NCBI GenBank assembly: GCA_040954595.2
Contig: CM082591.2
Span: forward strand, 8,432,001-8,496,000
DNA length: 64,000 nt
Source: Balanoglossus misakiensis
Lineage: Eukaryota > Hemichordata
Direction: 5' to 3'
The notes beneath the pieces were generated by a model. It did not search any database. It was not told where the DNA came from and saw nothing but the letters and a program-made list of their open reading frames with translations. Below are positions 22,166-34,720 of the stretch, piece by piece. The translations under genes were made by a program, and so were the position numbers. Positions within the stretch are counted from its first letter, which is position 1, and the number at the start of each line of letters is the position of its first letter.

Positions 22166-23630
22166 ACCAGAACGCGACTCGACTGGCAACTAGTTGCGCG
22201 AAAACAGCGGCTGCGCATGTGCAGCCGCCTCAGTAGCCGATCAACAAATCGATCTTTATCCGATAAATGCATAAATATTTTGTGGTTATTCTGGCAACAG
22301 CATGCATATATTATACTTGTCAATACGCTGATCAACCTGGTCATCTGACCAAGTATTTTTTCGTTAAAAGAACAACAAAAAACAGTTTGCGAATTTCAAC
22401 TGCATACAATACGTACACTCGTCTTTCTCCACTATGTATTACTATTGACAAAATAAACTAACTAGTATTGCACTTCAACAGTATCCTCATCAATAAAAAC
22501 ATGTTTTTTTCTCAGTTAACAGGTAATATGAAAGCCTATATCAGTAAAGAAAAAAAATACTAGCCTGGGTGCTTAATTTAATTGATGAATACGGAATTTT
22601 TAATCGTTATACTAAATTGGTCAGAATTTAAACGTAATACTAAATATTTTGTTTATTAAAAAAGGAGAAACTTATGTTTACTTACAAAAACATTGACGTA
22701 TTTTATTTAAAATGTATTTGAAACCAGCTATATATTTGTTATAAAAGATCACCCGGCGAGTTTAAAATCCGTGTAAGATAGAGGAGTAGATCATGGGGAA
22801 CTTAAAGAAAGTTGCGCAATTTAACATTAAGATTATTGAATTATCAAACTGCACATCATACAAATGTGTGAAAAATGCGGAGCCAAAAGTAGTGCCAATC
22901 TGTAAAAACGTTAAAAATAATAAACAAAATCCATGTTTCGAAATACAGTGAAAGTAATAACAAAGCAAGGGGGACTTTTCATTGTAGAATTACGAAGTAT
23001 ATTTTTTTAAGAAAAAATATATTGATTGAAAGATTTGTTTGTATGTAAAATTATACAAATAGAACTATGTATTTATAAGTTGATATGACCGGGCGAAATA
23101 GACACGAGTTTCGCCCAAAAAGATGTACACTGGCTGTGTAAGAACTCTTGAACTGTGGCGATAATCATAAGCTGGCGTTTTCGGTTACGATATATCATTC
23201 TGGTTACGGTACCCCCAAAATCGGAAACGCAATCAATGTCGAGTCAATCATCATAACCATTTTCGCGGAACTGAATAGTAGTTTATTTTCATATAACATC
23301 GATCACTGGCAAGATTAGTAAATTAGTTTAAAGTTTCTTTAACATAACTTGAGTTTATATGCAAATATTAAACTATAAATACATACAAATATGCGATTTC
23401 ATAGCAAATACTTATTCCCCAATATTTCAGGAGTCTACATGTCTACAGTCTGTAGTTCCTGGTTCAGAAAATAACAAATAAACGCCATTTTCGCATATGC
23501 AGATGTCAAAATTTATTCAAGGCAAAGTGGTAACGCGGGGCAACCGCTTGCGCGTCAGGCAACTCGTCGCCCGAAAATCCGACATGACGGATTTCGAGGC
23601 GACGTCGCCAGACGCGTTCCATTGAGGCGA
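22166..23630. other. AT-rich stretch without recognised gene
   Basis: Only short chance ORFs. A small hairpin, GGGCGAAA...TTTCGCCC, lies at 23092-23115. Confidence 0.35.
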
Positions 23631-23637
23631 CTACATC

Positions 23638-23722
23638 ATACACACGAGGCAACTCGGTAGGCAACCCGGGTTGCGCGTCGAGTTGCCTACCGAGTTGCCT
23701 GCCGAGTTGCCTCGTGTAACTC
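23638..23722. repeat. Hairpin built of GTTGCC/GGCAAC words
   Basis: ACACGAGGCAACTCGGTAGG pairs with the later CCTACCGAGTTGCC...TCGTGT. The right side has an extra TGCCGAGTTGCC repeat. Related GGCAACTCGTCGCC words lie just upstream (23559-23575). Confidence 0.6.
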
Positions 23723-23734
23723 GGCCTTTAGGGA

Positions 23735-24339
23735 CATAGACAGGGAAAGGATTTTGCTTCGATAAAATCGAATTTCGGCCGAAAAAGCTGCGGTCCGGAT
23801 CAGGACTGCAGACGCACCAGTTTTGTCTGTGGAGGCCGTGTAACGCTGAGAACACACAGACCTGTACGCAGAGCTAACGGTCGGCACGCGTTTCTGCAGA
23901 AATACAAACGATCGTGGCGACAGAATCTCACCCTGGGACGGCCTTACACAAATGTAATCAATTCCCTAACAATTTTACTCCGACTTGTTGCCACGTCCTA
24001 TACATTTCGGTGGCCGGTGGATAGAGTTTCAGTCGTCACGCTTAACTGGCTCGAAACAATTCCCCACGCTGATTCGACTCTCGCGCTGGCACGTCTAGCT
24101 CCGTGGTAACAGCCGTAAGGGGCCAGGTCATGTGATAATTGGATGCCTACCGTTCGCTATAAGGCGCCTTCTGATTGGTTTATTCGCCCAGTAAATCCTG
24201 AAGAGTTCAACGGGAGCTCCAGTGAGAGTTGGTCAGATGTAGTGTGAGGCGACAACAGAAAAAACCACGTCGCCGTTTCCTACGACAGCAGAAAAAAACC
24301 ACGTCGCCGTTCCATACATCTGATTTAAATCAGATTGGG
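23735..24339. mobile_element. Right-end fragment of the TGCA-element family
   Basis: Aligns along its length with 61786-62313 and ends in the perfect palindrome ATCTGATTTAAATCAGAT, as the nested element does. The sub-terminal CACGTCGCCGTT block is duplicated here (24266 and 24299). No coding sequence. Confidence 0.75.
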
Positions 24340-25024
24340 AAGGTACGGATGTGTAGCCTTAGGTGGCCATCAGCGCGATCAAACCAGCCCACCAATGCTA
24401 CAGTTATTGCATCTACAGTTTACCACTGTATGGCTGTATATGCAAGTGCAGCGTGTGTACTCATCATAGATGCACAGACAAATAGAAAAGACAGCAGCTT
24501 TCACTGCAGCACAATCAAAGTGTAAATAGGCGAGACCGGCAATAGTGGTAGTCTTGTCCCTGGTCAATTTCCGCCCATGGCTGCGCTGTGCTACGAGAAA
24601 GGGGAGAGCTACGGGATATTGTAAACATGGCTCTCATTGAACAATAACTACGAACACGGTGGTTGGGTGAAACGATTTTGACATCGATAAATCATATTGT
24701 ACTTGCTTGCGTCCGCTCGGACTTCAAGCAAACGTTTCCTTCCAAGTGGGGACCTAGTATCAGACCCCTTTGATTCCTTCGCTGCTCTCCAGAAAGGGTC
24801 TGGGGAAATTTCCATCAGCCGCTGATTGGCTGATCTGTCAGTATGATCTGGGTCAATGCAGCTCGACTATGCTAAAATGGAGATGCAACATGTAGTAAGT
24901 GGCTCTTGGCAATGTGTGAGTTGTTGTCTTGTCACATCAAGAGACCGGTGCTTGCTAGTTGATGTGTAAATTTTAGTCGAATTGAAGGGGTCTGGGTAAC
25001 CGAGACTAGTGGGAACTCGGCGCC

Positions 25025-25135
25025 ATGGCCCTGATCAAAGTTGTTGACGGCAAAGTTGTGCTCTGGATTTCGCATCTTGTGTTAGATGAAAAGAATGACA
25101 GAAAGACACCAATTTCAAGTTTCATACTGCGGTAG
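25025..25135 (+). CDS. Small ORF inside the TIR element (36 residues), doubtful
   Basis: ATG in a strong context (CGGCGCCATGGCC) opens 36 codons with a plausible amphipathic start (MALIKVVDGKVVLWISHLVL). No domain is recognised. It may be a captured exon or chance. Confidence 0.2.
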   Translation: MALIKVVDGKVVLWISHLVLDEKNDRKTPISSFILR

Positions 25136-25413
25136 AAGGCAGCAGACGTACGCTAAAATAGTGAAAATAGTGATTACTCGGCCGGGCGATCAGAAGAACC
25201 GTGACGCCAAAATTATCCTTCGCGAATCACGTGAGCACACCGAGTTCATATCTGGTAGCGTAGCGCAGCCAGCGATGGGAATGGGGCAGGTAAAAAGATA
25301 GTCTGGTCCCCTGCCCAATCCCACCGCTGGCTGCGCTACGCTAAAGGGAAAGGGGTCAGGTACGACCCGTATCATGCTCAGAAACCTGGGCAGACCACGT
25401 GATCATAAACAAG

Positions 25414-25539
25414 ATGGATGCCTCCAATGTCCGAACGCCAGTCAAGATTCATCCAGGCAGTTTATGTTGTTACATTTGTCGTAAAGTTGGAAATCGAATG
25501 ACAAACATTCATGGAGGTGAAGGAGAGAACGGGAAATGA
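25414..25539 (+). CDS. Small ORF with CCxxC motif inside the TIR element, doubtful
   Basis: 41 codons from an ATG in good context (ACAAGATGG), preceded by ACCACGTGATC. The product has the CCYICRKVG motif followed by GGEGENGK. It resembles the opening of zinc-binding N-terminal domains found in some transposon-linked proteins, but is too short to assign. No convincing splice donor ends it. Confidence 0.25.
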   Translation: MDASNVRTPVKIHPGSLCCYICRKVGNRMTNIHGGEGENGK

Positions 25540-25689
25540 GTATCTTACAACAACTGGAGTAGAGGTAGTGCTCGTATTTATTGACCAATGAGAGCCATGT
25601 TTACAATAGGCGGTGCCCCACCTTTCCCTTAAGCGTAGCGCAGCCAGCGGTGGGATTTGGGCAGGGGACCACACTAGTAAAAAGACTGC

Positions 25690-26800
25690 TAGCAATGCCC
25701 TCACAAATCTTCGGCAATAACGTCAACTTAAGAAAGTTGCGCACCTTTCCTGTCCTCATGCTATAGAGGCAAAGGCTTTTGTGTGCACATTCTCTCAATC
25801 CATTGTAAAGAAAAGTTGTACAAACGCATCGACTTTGTGATTAGAATGCATTGTTGTATAAAGGGGACTGCAGCTCCCGCGTCCTCGATCCCAGTCGTAT
25901 TGAAATTCTAAGAAAACAAGTCTTATTGTACACATAAATCACTTATTTTTGAGACCCTTCATTTTGGGAAGGAACGGGTGTGGGTGCATCAAAACTTTCA
26001 GGATGAATCTTGCCTGGTGCGTTAACCATTAACCATTAACCATTATTTTCATGACAAAAAAGGAACGTTTTTATTTCTGATGTGAGTGATTGACGTTTTT
26101 ATTTGTGATGAGTTATTGACATCAAATCATACAGAATAAATTTTCAAAATAACAATGCAATTGACAATATGCAATCTAAATACACAGACTTTCAAGTGAA
26201 CTTAGTTTGTTTAACCTTGAACATTTGTAGCATTTTGCAAAGAAAAACAATATTAAGAAATAGAAAGCACTGCAGGAATTTCAGAAATGAACTTACACTA
26301 TGTTTATTCATTAGCATGTATACAGTGTTGACGAAAGTCAAAAGTCATATGAAAAGGCACCGGACACCTTTACAAAGCCACCAAGACTCAGACAAGTCAA
26401 AATGGCTTTTGCAGATTTAGCTGGTTTTGGTGTTCTCTGTTCACAATCAATATATTTTCATGCGTAATTGACAATAGCTGTTTTCTGCCAAACTGTTCAT
26501 GTTATAAAATAGTATTCTACTTTTGTTTAATCACAGAACTAAACCAAGGTAATAAACACGCACATTTCAAGTCTTTCAAAGACCCTTTTTGGCCGAATGG
26601 ACGTCTCTTGCGACGTACCATGTCTATCCATCCATGTGTAACAGAGGAAGTATTGTAGACGTTTGTTCTACTGCTTTATGAAAACTAAATAGCTATAATT
26701 CACACATTTTTACAGATTCGGTTCTCTTTGAATTGTCCTGACCTGAATAAATTATTGAGTATAAGATTTACATAAAAATATAACTTTTCTGATACTGTTG
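25690..26800. other. AT-rich stretch without recognised gene
   Basis: A short tandem of TTAACCA units is at 26023-26043. Otherwise nothing was recognised. Confidence 0.35.
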
Positions 26801-26803
26801 TCC

Positions 26804-27091
26804 TAAGGCCAAAATAAAAAAAATGTGCTGATTACCTGACCTACCCTAATTTTAACCCGCCGACCTGAAACTTTTTAGAGCTTCGTCAATCCGGAAGTAA
26901 AAATAATGATGTCAAATATACTAAATTTATGAAAATTTTGCGAATCACGCTAGAACTATGACGTCATCCTTCTTCACTACCGGGACCAGAGAAATAAACA
27001 AAATCGCAAAATAATTTTTTCCCTACCTACCTACCCTATTTTTGAAAACCATGTAATCGGAACAGGACATATTATTTTTTTTTGGCCTAAG
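26804..27091. mobile_element. Small MITE with TIR CTAAGGCC
   Basis: CTAAGGCCAAAATAAAAAAA at the left is complementary, with a few mismatches, to TTATTTTTTTTTGGCCTAAG at the right. The 288-base interior has two CCTACC-rich blocks and CCGGAAGT. No ORF. Confidence 0.6.
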
Positions 27092-28045
27092 ATTAACTTT
27101 AAAAAAAACAGAATTTCATCTGTTAGTCTAACTCTATTAGTGACAACATTAAAAGTTATGTTACAATTTACAAAGAACAGCCTTATAAAATGAAAGTATG
27201 GGTGCATTGCTGGATGCCGGAAATTAAGCGTGCAGTAAGGGTTAAATGGCGCCCCAGCACTAGAGCTCCCGTTCAATCATAGACACTCGACTGGTAAAAA
27301 GTTTCAAATTTTTCAATCGATATTTGTTCAATTTGGCCCTGGTTGGGTAGCAAGGTAACCAATTTAAGATTTCCGCGCCCAGTTCGGATTCGTTTTGGTG
27401 TGTTGGGTCCGTTTTGGCTCAGTCACTTGATTATTGTATAGTTTCTCGTGGCAAATTTGGGCGCGCCATTCAGTACACGTACTAAAATAATTTTCAGTTT
27501 AACGTTTGCATGCAATATAAGAACATGTTATATATTCCTTACACAAAATGCCCTATATATACGATTATTTATTATTTAGGGATGAGTATTTGGTATTCAT
27601 TTCAACCACATATAAAATAACTGGGCTCATGCAGGACACCCCTGTCTAACGTCTCTCTCTAGCTTGAATGGTAAAGTAACCCGACCATTGTTTATGACTG
27701 TACTCGCATAAATTATTTTTGTCCACCTTATAAAATCCCACAGAAATATAAAAACAATATCCCTCCTCACTACTTTTCACTAAGAACAATTATGTCTTGT
27801 ATGAGACTAAACTCTCGTTTGATATAACCAGCCTTTTCGGTATTTATCATTTTTGGTGAAAAACAATGTAGCATGTCTACCAGAAAGAACGCTAGATAAC
27901 GGCTTATAGTCTATGTAGAATTTTGAGAAAGCAATGTTGTAATATTGTAATTTTATTGACATTTGTAAAAAGGTGTCAAAAGAGAAGCTTTATCAAATTA
28001 TATAAGTGTGTATATGGGAAATCCGTTAATGTGAAATAAAATAAT
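27092..28045. other. Unannotated stretch
   Basis: AT-rich, no supported ORF or repeat end. Confidence 0.3.
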
Positions 28046-28049
28046 ATAA

Positions 28050-28192
28050 GGTTATTCACAAAATACCGGGATTTATGTCCGAGTACATCGTGCAGCGCAG
28101 GTATTGTCCGAGACGCGCAGCGTCGAGGACAATACCGAAGCGTACGATGTACGAGGACATAAATCCCGGTATTTTGTGAATAACCTTATTAT
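28050..28192. repeat. Long palindrome (a)
   Basis: AAGGTTATTCACAAAATACC and its exact complement bracket GGGATTTATGTCC/GGACATAAATCCC and, inside, GTATTGTCC/GGACAATAC around a CpG-rich centre. Arms of about 60 bases with few mismatches. Bordered by AATAATAT and TTATTATTATA. Confidence 0.85.
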
Positions 28193-28694
28193 TATACACC
28201 TTTTCCGGACGTCCTTGATGAACGATAAAGAATAAATAGGCCGCTATCGGACTTTCTAGTTTTCAGACGCCGCCATGACGTAATTTGCATATCGAACGCG
28301 CCTTCACCTCGCGCATCAGGTGATGCTAGTGTCGAGCTGCTGACGTCTCGCGCGCGACGTTCTACGCTGCAGCGATGAACGCGCTCGCCTGTTCGTTCAC
28401 ACATTCCTTCGACTGAAATTTCATCGAGGATTTTGACTTATTTCGCATCTTGGGCCACCAATAATTTTGTTTAATAACGACTGTGTACTTTTTATATAAT
28501 TTTTTGTGAGAGTAGGGTGCAATATCATCATTGTTTACATCAGACAGCTGTGAGGTCAAAGGTCAAATATGCGTCCAATAACCCTGTGGGTTATGGGACT
28601 CCGCGTCCTCATTTGAATAATTATTGGACGGTGATACCGCGAATTATTGTATTACGGAACTCCATAGGTTACAGCAGTAGGTGTATAATAATAA
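28186..28694. mobile_element. Possible MITE with TIR TTATTATTATACACC
   Basis: TTATTATTATACACC at 28186-28200 and its complement GGTGTATAATAATAA at 28680-28694. It shares its left border with palindrome (a), so the two may be one element. G+C-rich core, no clear ORF. Confidence 0.45.
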
Positions 28695-28879
28695 ATTAAT
28701 AACGAACACACTATGTGATCATTCTTAGATCCGCTGTCAGCGACGCGGAGCTTATCACATAAGTGGACTGTGTGTCGGCGTCGTTGTCGTCAGCACCCCT
28801 GGTCCAAATCGTTTGCAATTTGAATGCAGCTTCCTTCAGATGACTTTGGTCAAGTCTGTTCAATTTGTGGTAAAATGTG

Positions 28880-29140
28880 CGTGTTGTGTGGCAATTTTTG
28901 CCTTTTTCGTTAAAAATCATTTTCTCTAAAACCGCTTGTTAGATTGTTTTGAAATTAATCATGCAGGTTACAAGGGATGATATAAGTAAAGTATAGTAAT
29001 AAAATTTGCATATATGTCTTTTTGGGGGAATATTTCCCGTTTTTAGTCAAATTTTTTTCCTCTGAACCTACCTGTCAGATTGTTCTAAAATTTGTTATGC
29101 CAGGTACCTAGAGATGATATAAATAACGTATAGTAATCGT
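28880..29140. repeat. Two degenerate ~135-base tandem units
   Basis: TTTCTCTAAAACCGCTTG-TTAGATTGTT...GATGATATAAGTAAAGTATAGT is followed by CCTCTGAACCTACCTG-TCAGATTGTT...GATGATATAAATAACGTATAGT. The same wording (CTCTGAAACCGCTTGTCATA) recurs at 36833. Confidence 0.55.
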
Positions 29141-30715
29141 GTGGTTCCCGGGACAAATGAGGGTCCGGTTATTTTCCCCAACACGATCACAGAGAATTTC
29201 ACTAAGCAAAATGGCTATGATACTGTTCTCAGTCAACAGGCTCCGACGGCACATCAATGTGTATCGGGTGAAATGCTTCTTGTAGTGCATGCCCAACAAC
29301 TCAGTGTAGATGTCGCCTGGATAGGCGGACCGTCTCCTGCTGGAAACTCCTTGAGTTGGCCTCAAACGGGAGGAATAACTCTCACAACCCGGAGCTGCAG
29401 TAACGTGCGTCATTTATTGTACAGAACTTCCCCCTAATTAAATAAAGAATTATATAAAAATAATAATTGTAATAATAATAGGTCCGATTTCCACAAAAAA
29501 ATCACCATAGGGGTATTTTGGCTCAAAAAGAACAAAAATGATATCCGTTTAGTGATCACATGTTTCTATGGCAACCATTTTGGGGCTGAAATTATGCTTT
29601 TTGTGCTAAGAGAGGGTATCACAACTCAATTTAAATAATAATAGCTTGGATTTGAACACAAAATCACACTGACAGTTTTTTTGGTCACAAAGAAAACATT
29701 TGGGGTTTATTTTCCGAATGCACATTTATAAGTTGGTGAAATTTGACTTTTCTTTCAAGACAGAGGAACTACGCATGTGCAGAACAACTGGCAATGCAGA
29801 CTGCCGATTTTCACAGTTTCACTACAAAAAATCTCAATATACAATAGTATCGTTGGGGAATCCAATCAATCGACTGTTCATGCATATTTCCTGACTGTTG
29901 ACCAGTTTTAAAACAAATCCATTGGTATTGCATAAACGTTTACCGTCTATTTGTTGTTGAATGGTTATCGAAATAAGGCAGTTACAGGACACACTCGTAG
30001 AAGAAGTACACTGTTCGAGTGTTGACGGCGAGTCTGTGTTAAATTTGGCAACTTCAACACTAAATAGACAACTAGCAGAAAAGTCTGTAAGCTTCTAAAT
30101 TTTTGGAAATGTTTTATTTGGTATGGTTATGAAATAACTTTCGTTTATGAAGAATCAAATCTCAGCGACGCACGATAGCTTCTGATGAATGCGAAGACCT
30201 GTCAGCTGACACGCAAATGCATCAAAACATAAAATTCAACATTGAAAACGGAGCCGCGAGATGCCTCGTGTGTCTTTCCTGTCACCTCGTCTGAGAAAAT
30301 AATAACATTCCCGAGAAATAATAACACGAAATCCAAAGTTTCTTCATTTCTCCGATTCTATTTGGCTGCCATGTAAACATTGCGTCCGTTTGACACCGAC
30401 ACAAACGTAGCATAACTCAGAGGTCAATACTTCGATTAAAAACAATGATTTAAACACTAACCTTCCTGTTCCACGATATCTGCAGTTTCTATGGCGCTCA
30501 AATCTCACGATATGTGCAATTCTAAAGCCAACTGGGGTATTATTCCTGTCGTTTTAGACACGAAAACTAGGCAGACGACACAACGCGAAACAGCTCGTTC
30601 ACACTCAGTTGACATTGCGTGATTTCAGAGCGCGCGCAAACATACGAAAAATTGCTACAATGTTGTACATATATAAACTCGGTCTCCAACTCCTGTTGGC
30701 TTTCAAGCGAACTTT
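29141..30715. other. Unannotated stretch
   Basis: Overlapping ORFs of about 100 codons on both strands at 29108-29437 could not be told apart and match no family I know. The rest shows nothing. Confidence 0.3.
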
Positions 30716-30801
30716 TTAGGGGACCGAGCGCCCTCAGGCGCTCGGTCCCCTTCTGTTATTGCTGGAGTTTTTAGGGCACAAGCCAAGCAGGCTTGTGCCC
30801 T
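30716..30801. repeat. Two adjacent perfect hairpins at the head of a complex repeat
   Basis: Stem 1: GGGGACCGAGCGCC (30719) with GGCGCTCGGTCCCC, 4-base loop. Stem 2: AGGGCACAAGCC (30773) with GGCTTGTGCCCT, 5-base loop. Both follow TTTTTA and precede similar TTATTGCTGGAG / GTATTACTGGGG text. The stems are unrelated in sequence but alike in position and form. Confidence 0.85.
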
Positions 30802-33063
30802 ATTGGTATTACTGGGGTTTTTCATCTTTTTTTTCTTGTGTAGTTTTTTTGCTCAGGTAAATCTTGAAAACGGCTGAACCTACAAATCTCAAACTTGGCA
30901 CAGTGTTGCAGGCCTATGAGAGCTGGTGCTGTACCCTCGTGAATGTTTAATAAGTCATGTGACCTGATGACCATATATGGGCAAAGTTTTCAAATGGGCC
31001 TAATTTGCATATGAATGGAAATATCAAAATTCTTTTAGCGATTTTTGCGGACCATGTGGTCAGTGTCCTACATGCCAAATGTCAAGGCCGTGGGCCAAGT
31101 CTATTTTGAGAAGAACATTTTTTTATTTTTCATATTTTTGGACCTAGCCATAGGCCTATACTTTCTATAGTTAAGATATGATGCTATGTCCACGTTGACT
31201 GTGCAATGGTCCTGTACAGTGACTGTCTATTGGCCCGTGAGCAGATTGGGACCCCAATAAAAGGCAAAATTTTGGGCTCACCTGTAACACCTGCTTAACT
31301 CATTAATTATGTGCATACCTTATTCCAGGCTAACTAATATGGCTAGAGGTTTTGTTCTTGTGGGACATGGACCAGTATGGGATCAAAAATTTTTGCCCAA
31401 ATTTTGGGTGACCTCACGTGACCTTTGACCTACTTTCCTATATCTCGGCATCCACAGCAGGTACAGACTTGGCGTTTGGAGGGTTGTGACTAAAATTGAA
31501 AAGACAAAATTGGGGGTCACCTGTGACACCTGCATTATCTCATTAATTATGTGCATACCTAATTCCAGGCTAGCCAATAGGGCTCAAGGTTTGATTTTTG
31601 TTCAACATGGACCAGTATGGGGTTAAAATTTCTTGCCCAATTTTGGGTGACTTCAGGTGACCTTTGACCTACTTTACCATATCTTGGCAACCAGCGCAGA
31701 TACAGCCTTGGCATTTGGAGGCATGGAACTCCTAATGGAGCCTTATACTTTACATCATTAATTTTGCGCATATCTAATTTCAGACAAACCAATAGGGCTA
31801 GAGGTCTGGTATCTGTTGAACCTGGACTAGTATGGGGGGTCAAAACTTTTTGCCCAAATTTTGGGTGACCACATATGACCTTTGACCTTCGGCTTAAGCT
31901 TGTGCCCGTCATCGCTGCTTGCAGCTATATTTCCTCTTTCTTCTTGAGTCGTTTTTTTGCTCCCATTTTTCTCAAAATTTCCTCGACGCACGTTCATGAA
32001 ACTCTGCACGGTGGTGGGAGTACATGAGTACTGGTGCACCTGCCCTTTCATTTTGTAATTAGTCACGTCACTTGGTGGCTATAATCGAGCGAAATTTTCA
32101 AATTGACATAATTTGCACGTTAATGGCGGCATGTACATTCTGTTCGCGATTTTTGTAGACCATATGACCAAAATCCCCTGTGCCAAATTTCAAGGTCCTA
32201 GGCCACGTCAATTTTGAGAAGAAGATTTTTGTAATATTTTTCGCATTTTTTGGTGGGCTGAGGACGAACACTGGGGTATCGGACTTTCACTGTCATTACG
32301 TAATCCTGCGGAGGTCTCATTAGCAGGGTACACACTTAGTTGGAAAATCGGCTGAAATACATAAACAGACCAGTGATTATTTTCCACGGAATGAATTTGG
32401 GACAACACATGATCGGAGTTCAGGCTGTGTTACGGCGTTTTATTGAAGTACGCTGAGTTTGTTAGCTGTTGCCGTTCAAATGTTTCTATCCAGACCCGGC
32501 TACACTGGTAAACATTGTGGCAGTGGACTTTGACCCTCAGTCGCTAATGGGCGAGTCAGATTTCATTAGCATGGTAGTCCCATGTAGTGGGTATTAGTTC
32601 GGGAAATCGGCCGAATACGTAAGCAGACCAGTGATTTTCTTGCACGAAGGGAGTATGGTACCAGCAATAATCAGAGATCAGGCTTTGTTGCCGTTCAAAA
32701 GTTCCTACCTCAGTCGTGACGTTGCAACTGCACGTTCAGTATGGGGGTCGGCCCGCAGGTGGCCGTGGGGGTTGTCAGGTCGCCCATAATGGCACGCAGC
32801 TTCATGCAGCTGTATGGAACCAAAATAATACGCCCGATTCGGGGGTCACCTGTGATACCTGCGTAACTCAATTATGTGCATGCGCAATTGTGGGGTCAAT
32901 GAAAGGGATGCTAGCGTAGTTTTTGTTGCACATGGATCAATATGAAGTCCGATTTTCCTGTCACGTTGTGGGCGACCTTGTGTGACATTTCACCTACTTT
33001 TGCTTAGTGAATAACAGCAGATGCATGCAGCTTTGGCGTAGGGGATATACGGATGGGTTCATA
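30802..33063. repeat. Complex interspersed repeat with DR1-bearing units, copy 1
   Basis: 30818-31120 recurs at 31913-32240. Between them are units of about 215-235 bases holding GGGTGACC...TGACCTTTGACCT, ATATCTCGGCATCCA, GGTACAGACTTGG, GGTCACCTGTGACACCTGC and CATTAATTATGTGCATACC. Perfect TGACCTTTGACCT occurs at 31419, 31658 and 31876. Units become degenerate after 32.3 kb. No gene; the minus-strand ORFs here are read-throughs of the repeat. Confidence 0.8.
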
Positions 33064-33560
33064 ATGATAATAATAATAATAATAATATTTAATTCTTAAA
33101 AAACGCTTTCCATGTAAAAAGACATCCCAAAGCGCTGTACATCGCTGCTTAAAAATACAAAGACAAGTAAAATGCTAAAAATGTATCATAAAAAAAATAG
33201 ACAATGGTTAAAAATGGATAAAAAATGGATAAAAAAGTCATTCCCTGAATAAAAACGTTTTAAGGCTGGATTTAAAAACATTAAAATTCTCACTGCTACG
33301 GAGTGGAACCGGTAGCTTATTCCACAACCGTGGTGCTCCTGTAGAGAATGACCTGTCACCATAAAAGGCTGTGTTAACTTTGGGATGATCAAGAATAAAA
33401 GAACAATCAGTTGTAGAACGAAGGTTACGGACAGAAGAACGAACACTTATGAGCTCCTTCAGGTACGACGGAGCCATATTATTTAAAACTTTGTAGGTTA
33501 AACAAAGAATTTTAAAATCAATCCGTTTCTGTATAGGAAGCCAGTGCAATCTCTTAAGTA
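33064..33560 (-). pseudogene. 3' fragment of a CR1/L2-like LINE
   Basis: The minus strand encodes the C-terminal tail found after the reverse transcriptase in CR1/L2-type LINEs: LHWLPIQKRIDFKILCLTYKVL at the start, RSFSTGAPRLWNKLPVPLR in the middle and FKSSLKTFLF at the end. The 3' UTR has AGCGCTTTGGGATGTC and finishes in an ATT-repeat tail (33066-33090), as usual for these elements. It is cut at the 5' side and lies inside the complex repeat. Confidence 0.85.
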
Positions 33561-34440
33561 GTGGTGATATACCAATGATATACCAAAGGCGGGGGTCACC
33601 TGTTGCACCTGCCTAAGCCATTGATTGTGTACATGTAATTTTACACTAACCAACAGGTCGATATGTGGGGTTTCAGTTCCACAGGGACGAATGTAAGTGT
33701 CAGTTGGTTTTTGCCCAAATGTATAAGGTGATTTGATGACCTCTGTCGTACAGTGCCACATCTCAGCGCGTTGTACAGGTGCAGCTTTGGTATTTGGAGG
33801 GATGAAAATATCATGAAATGCCAAATACAAGGGGATACCTGTGACACCTGCTTGATTCATGTATTACATGCATACCTAATGGTAGGCAAAGTGGAAGGGC
33901 TGCAAATGCAGGATTTGTTGCACATGACATAAAAAGGAATATAAATTTTTTGTCACATTTTTGGGTGACCTCAGGTGTCCAGTGACCTGGTTTCCATATG
34001 TTAGCATGCACATCATATATAGCCAGGTGTTTGGAGGGGGAGGGTAGGACCCTCTGCGTCATGACATGCTGAATTCCTGGGGCCACCTGTAACTTAATTG
34101 CGTAAATCATTATTATGGCCATATCTAAGTTGACAAACCCAAAGGGCGGGGATTTTCCGTTGTCTTGAATATGAACCAAATAAGAATCCTAATTTTTGGC
34201 CCAATTTTGGGTACCCTCAGCTGACCTTTGATGTACTTACTGAAGTACTTACAACGTACAAGTTCACCTTTGGTTGTTGTGTTTGTACTTGTAGGACATG
34301 CATTTCGGGTGGTTGCCTACTTCCCCATATCTCAACATCGAGAGCAAATACAGCCTACGCATTTGAATGGTACAACCCTGAATGGAGTCTAATGGTTATT
34401 CACTCTATGCTCGGGCCCCTCCAACGCTGCTTGCAGCTTT
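33561..34440. repeat. Complex repeat continued after the LINE insertion
   Basis: Units resume with GGGGGTCACCTGTTGCACCT, TTTTTGCCCAAAT and related phrases, more diverged than at 31 kb. It ends in GCTGCTTGCAGCTTTAATT, the same terminal phrase as at 31910 and 46925. Confidence 0.7.
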
Positions 34441-34720
34441 AATTTAACCTCAGATCTGTCGTACACACGCCACCAGACTCACCGGGTAACAAGGTTTTAA
34501 ATAGTGTTAACAATACCCGTGATCTGTTTGTGAATATGTAGAAAATCTCCAACCGAAAGCGTTGAAACGTCTGCAATTTTAGATTATAGGCCACTTTGAA
34601 AAATGATGTCTTTAGCGCTAAATAATGAATCTGAAGAATCAGGAATGATTGTACACAAAATCCACCATTTCTTATTAAATTGATAAATTGTTTATATAAT
34701 TCTTTAAACCCCCTAACTGG
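34441..34720. other. Short unannotated stretch
   Basis: No feature recognised. Confidence 0.3.

Larger units (their letters stand above)
24550..25680. mobile_element. TIR element with a third internal arm
   Basis: 24550-24662 and 25566-25680 are inverted copies (shared blocks: ATTGTAAACATGGCTCTCAT, GGCTGCGCT, the CCCTG start). A further inverted pair of the outer block lies inside at 25257-25350 (GTAGCGCAGCCAGCG / CGCTGGCTGCGCTAC). The exact ends and target duplication were not fixed. No transposase seen, but short ORFs with good start contexts lie inside. Confidence 0.55.

Noticed and set aside
29108-29437. Overlapping ORFs of about 100 codons on both strands
   Set aside because: No known motif and no reason to prefer either strand.
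31383-34179. Several minus-strand ORFs of 64-122 codons
   Set aside because: They read through the complex repeat; wording repeats because the DNA repeats.
30716-34440. Helitron
   Set aside because: A hairpin near one end was tempting, but there is no TC start or properly spaced CTRR end, and no Rep/helicase.
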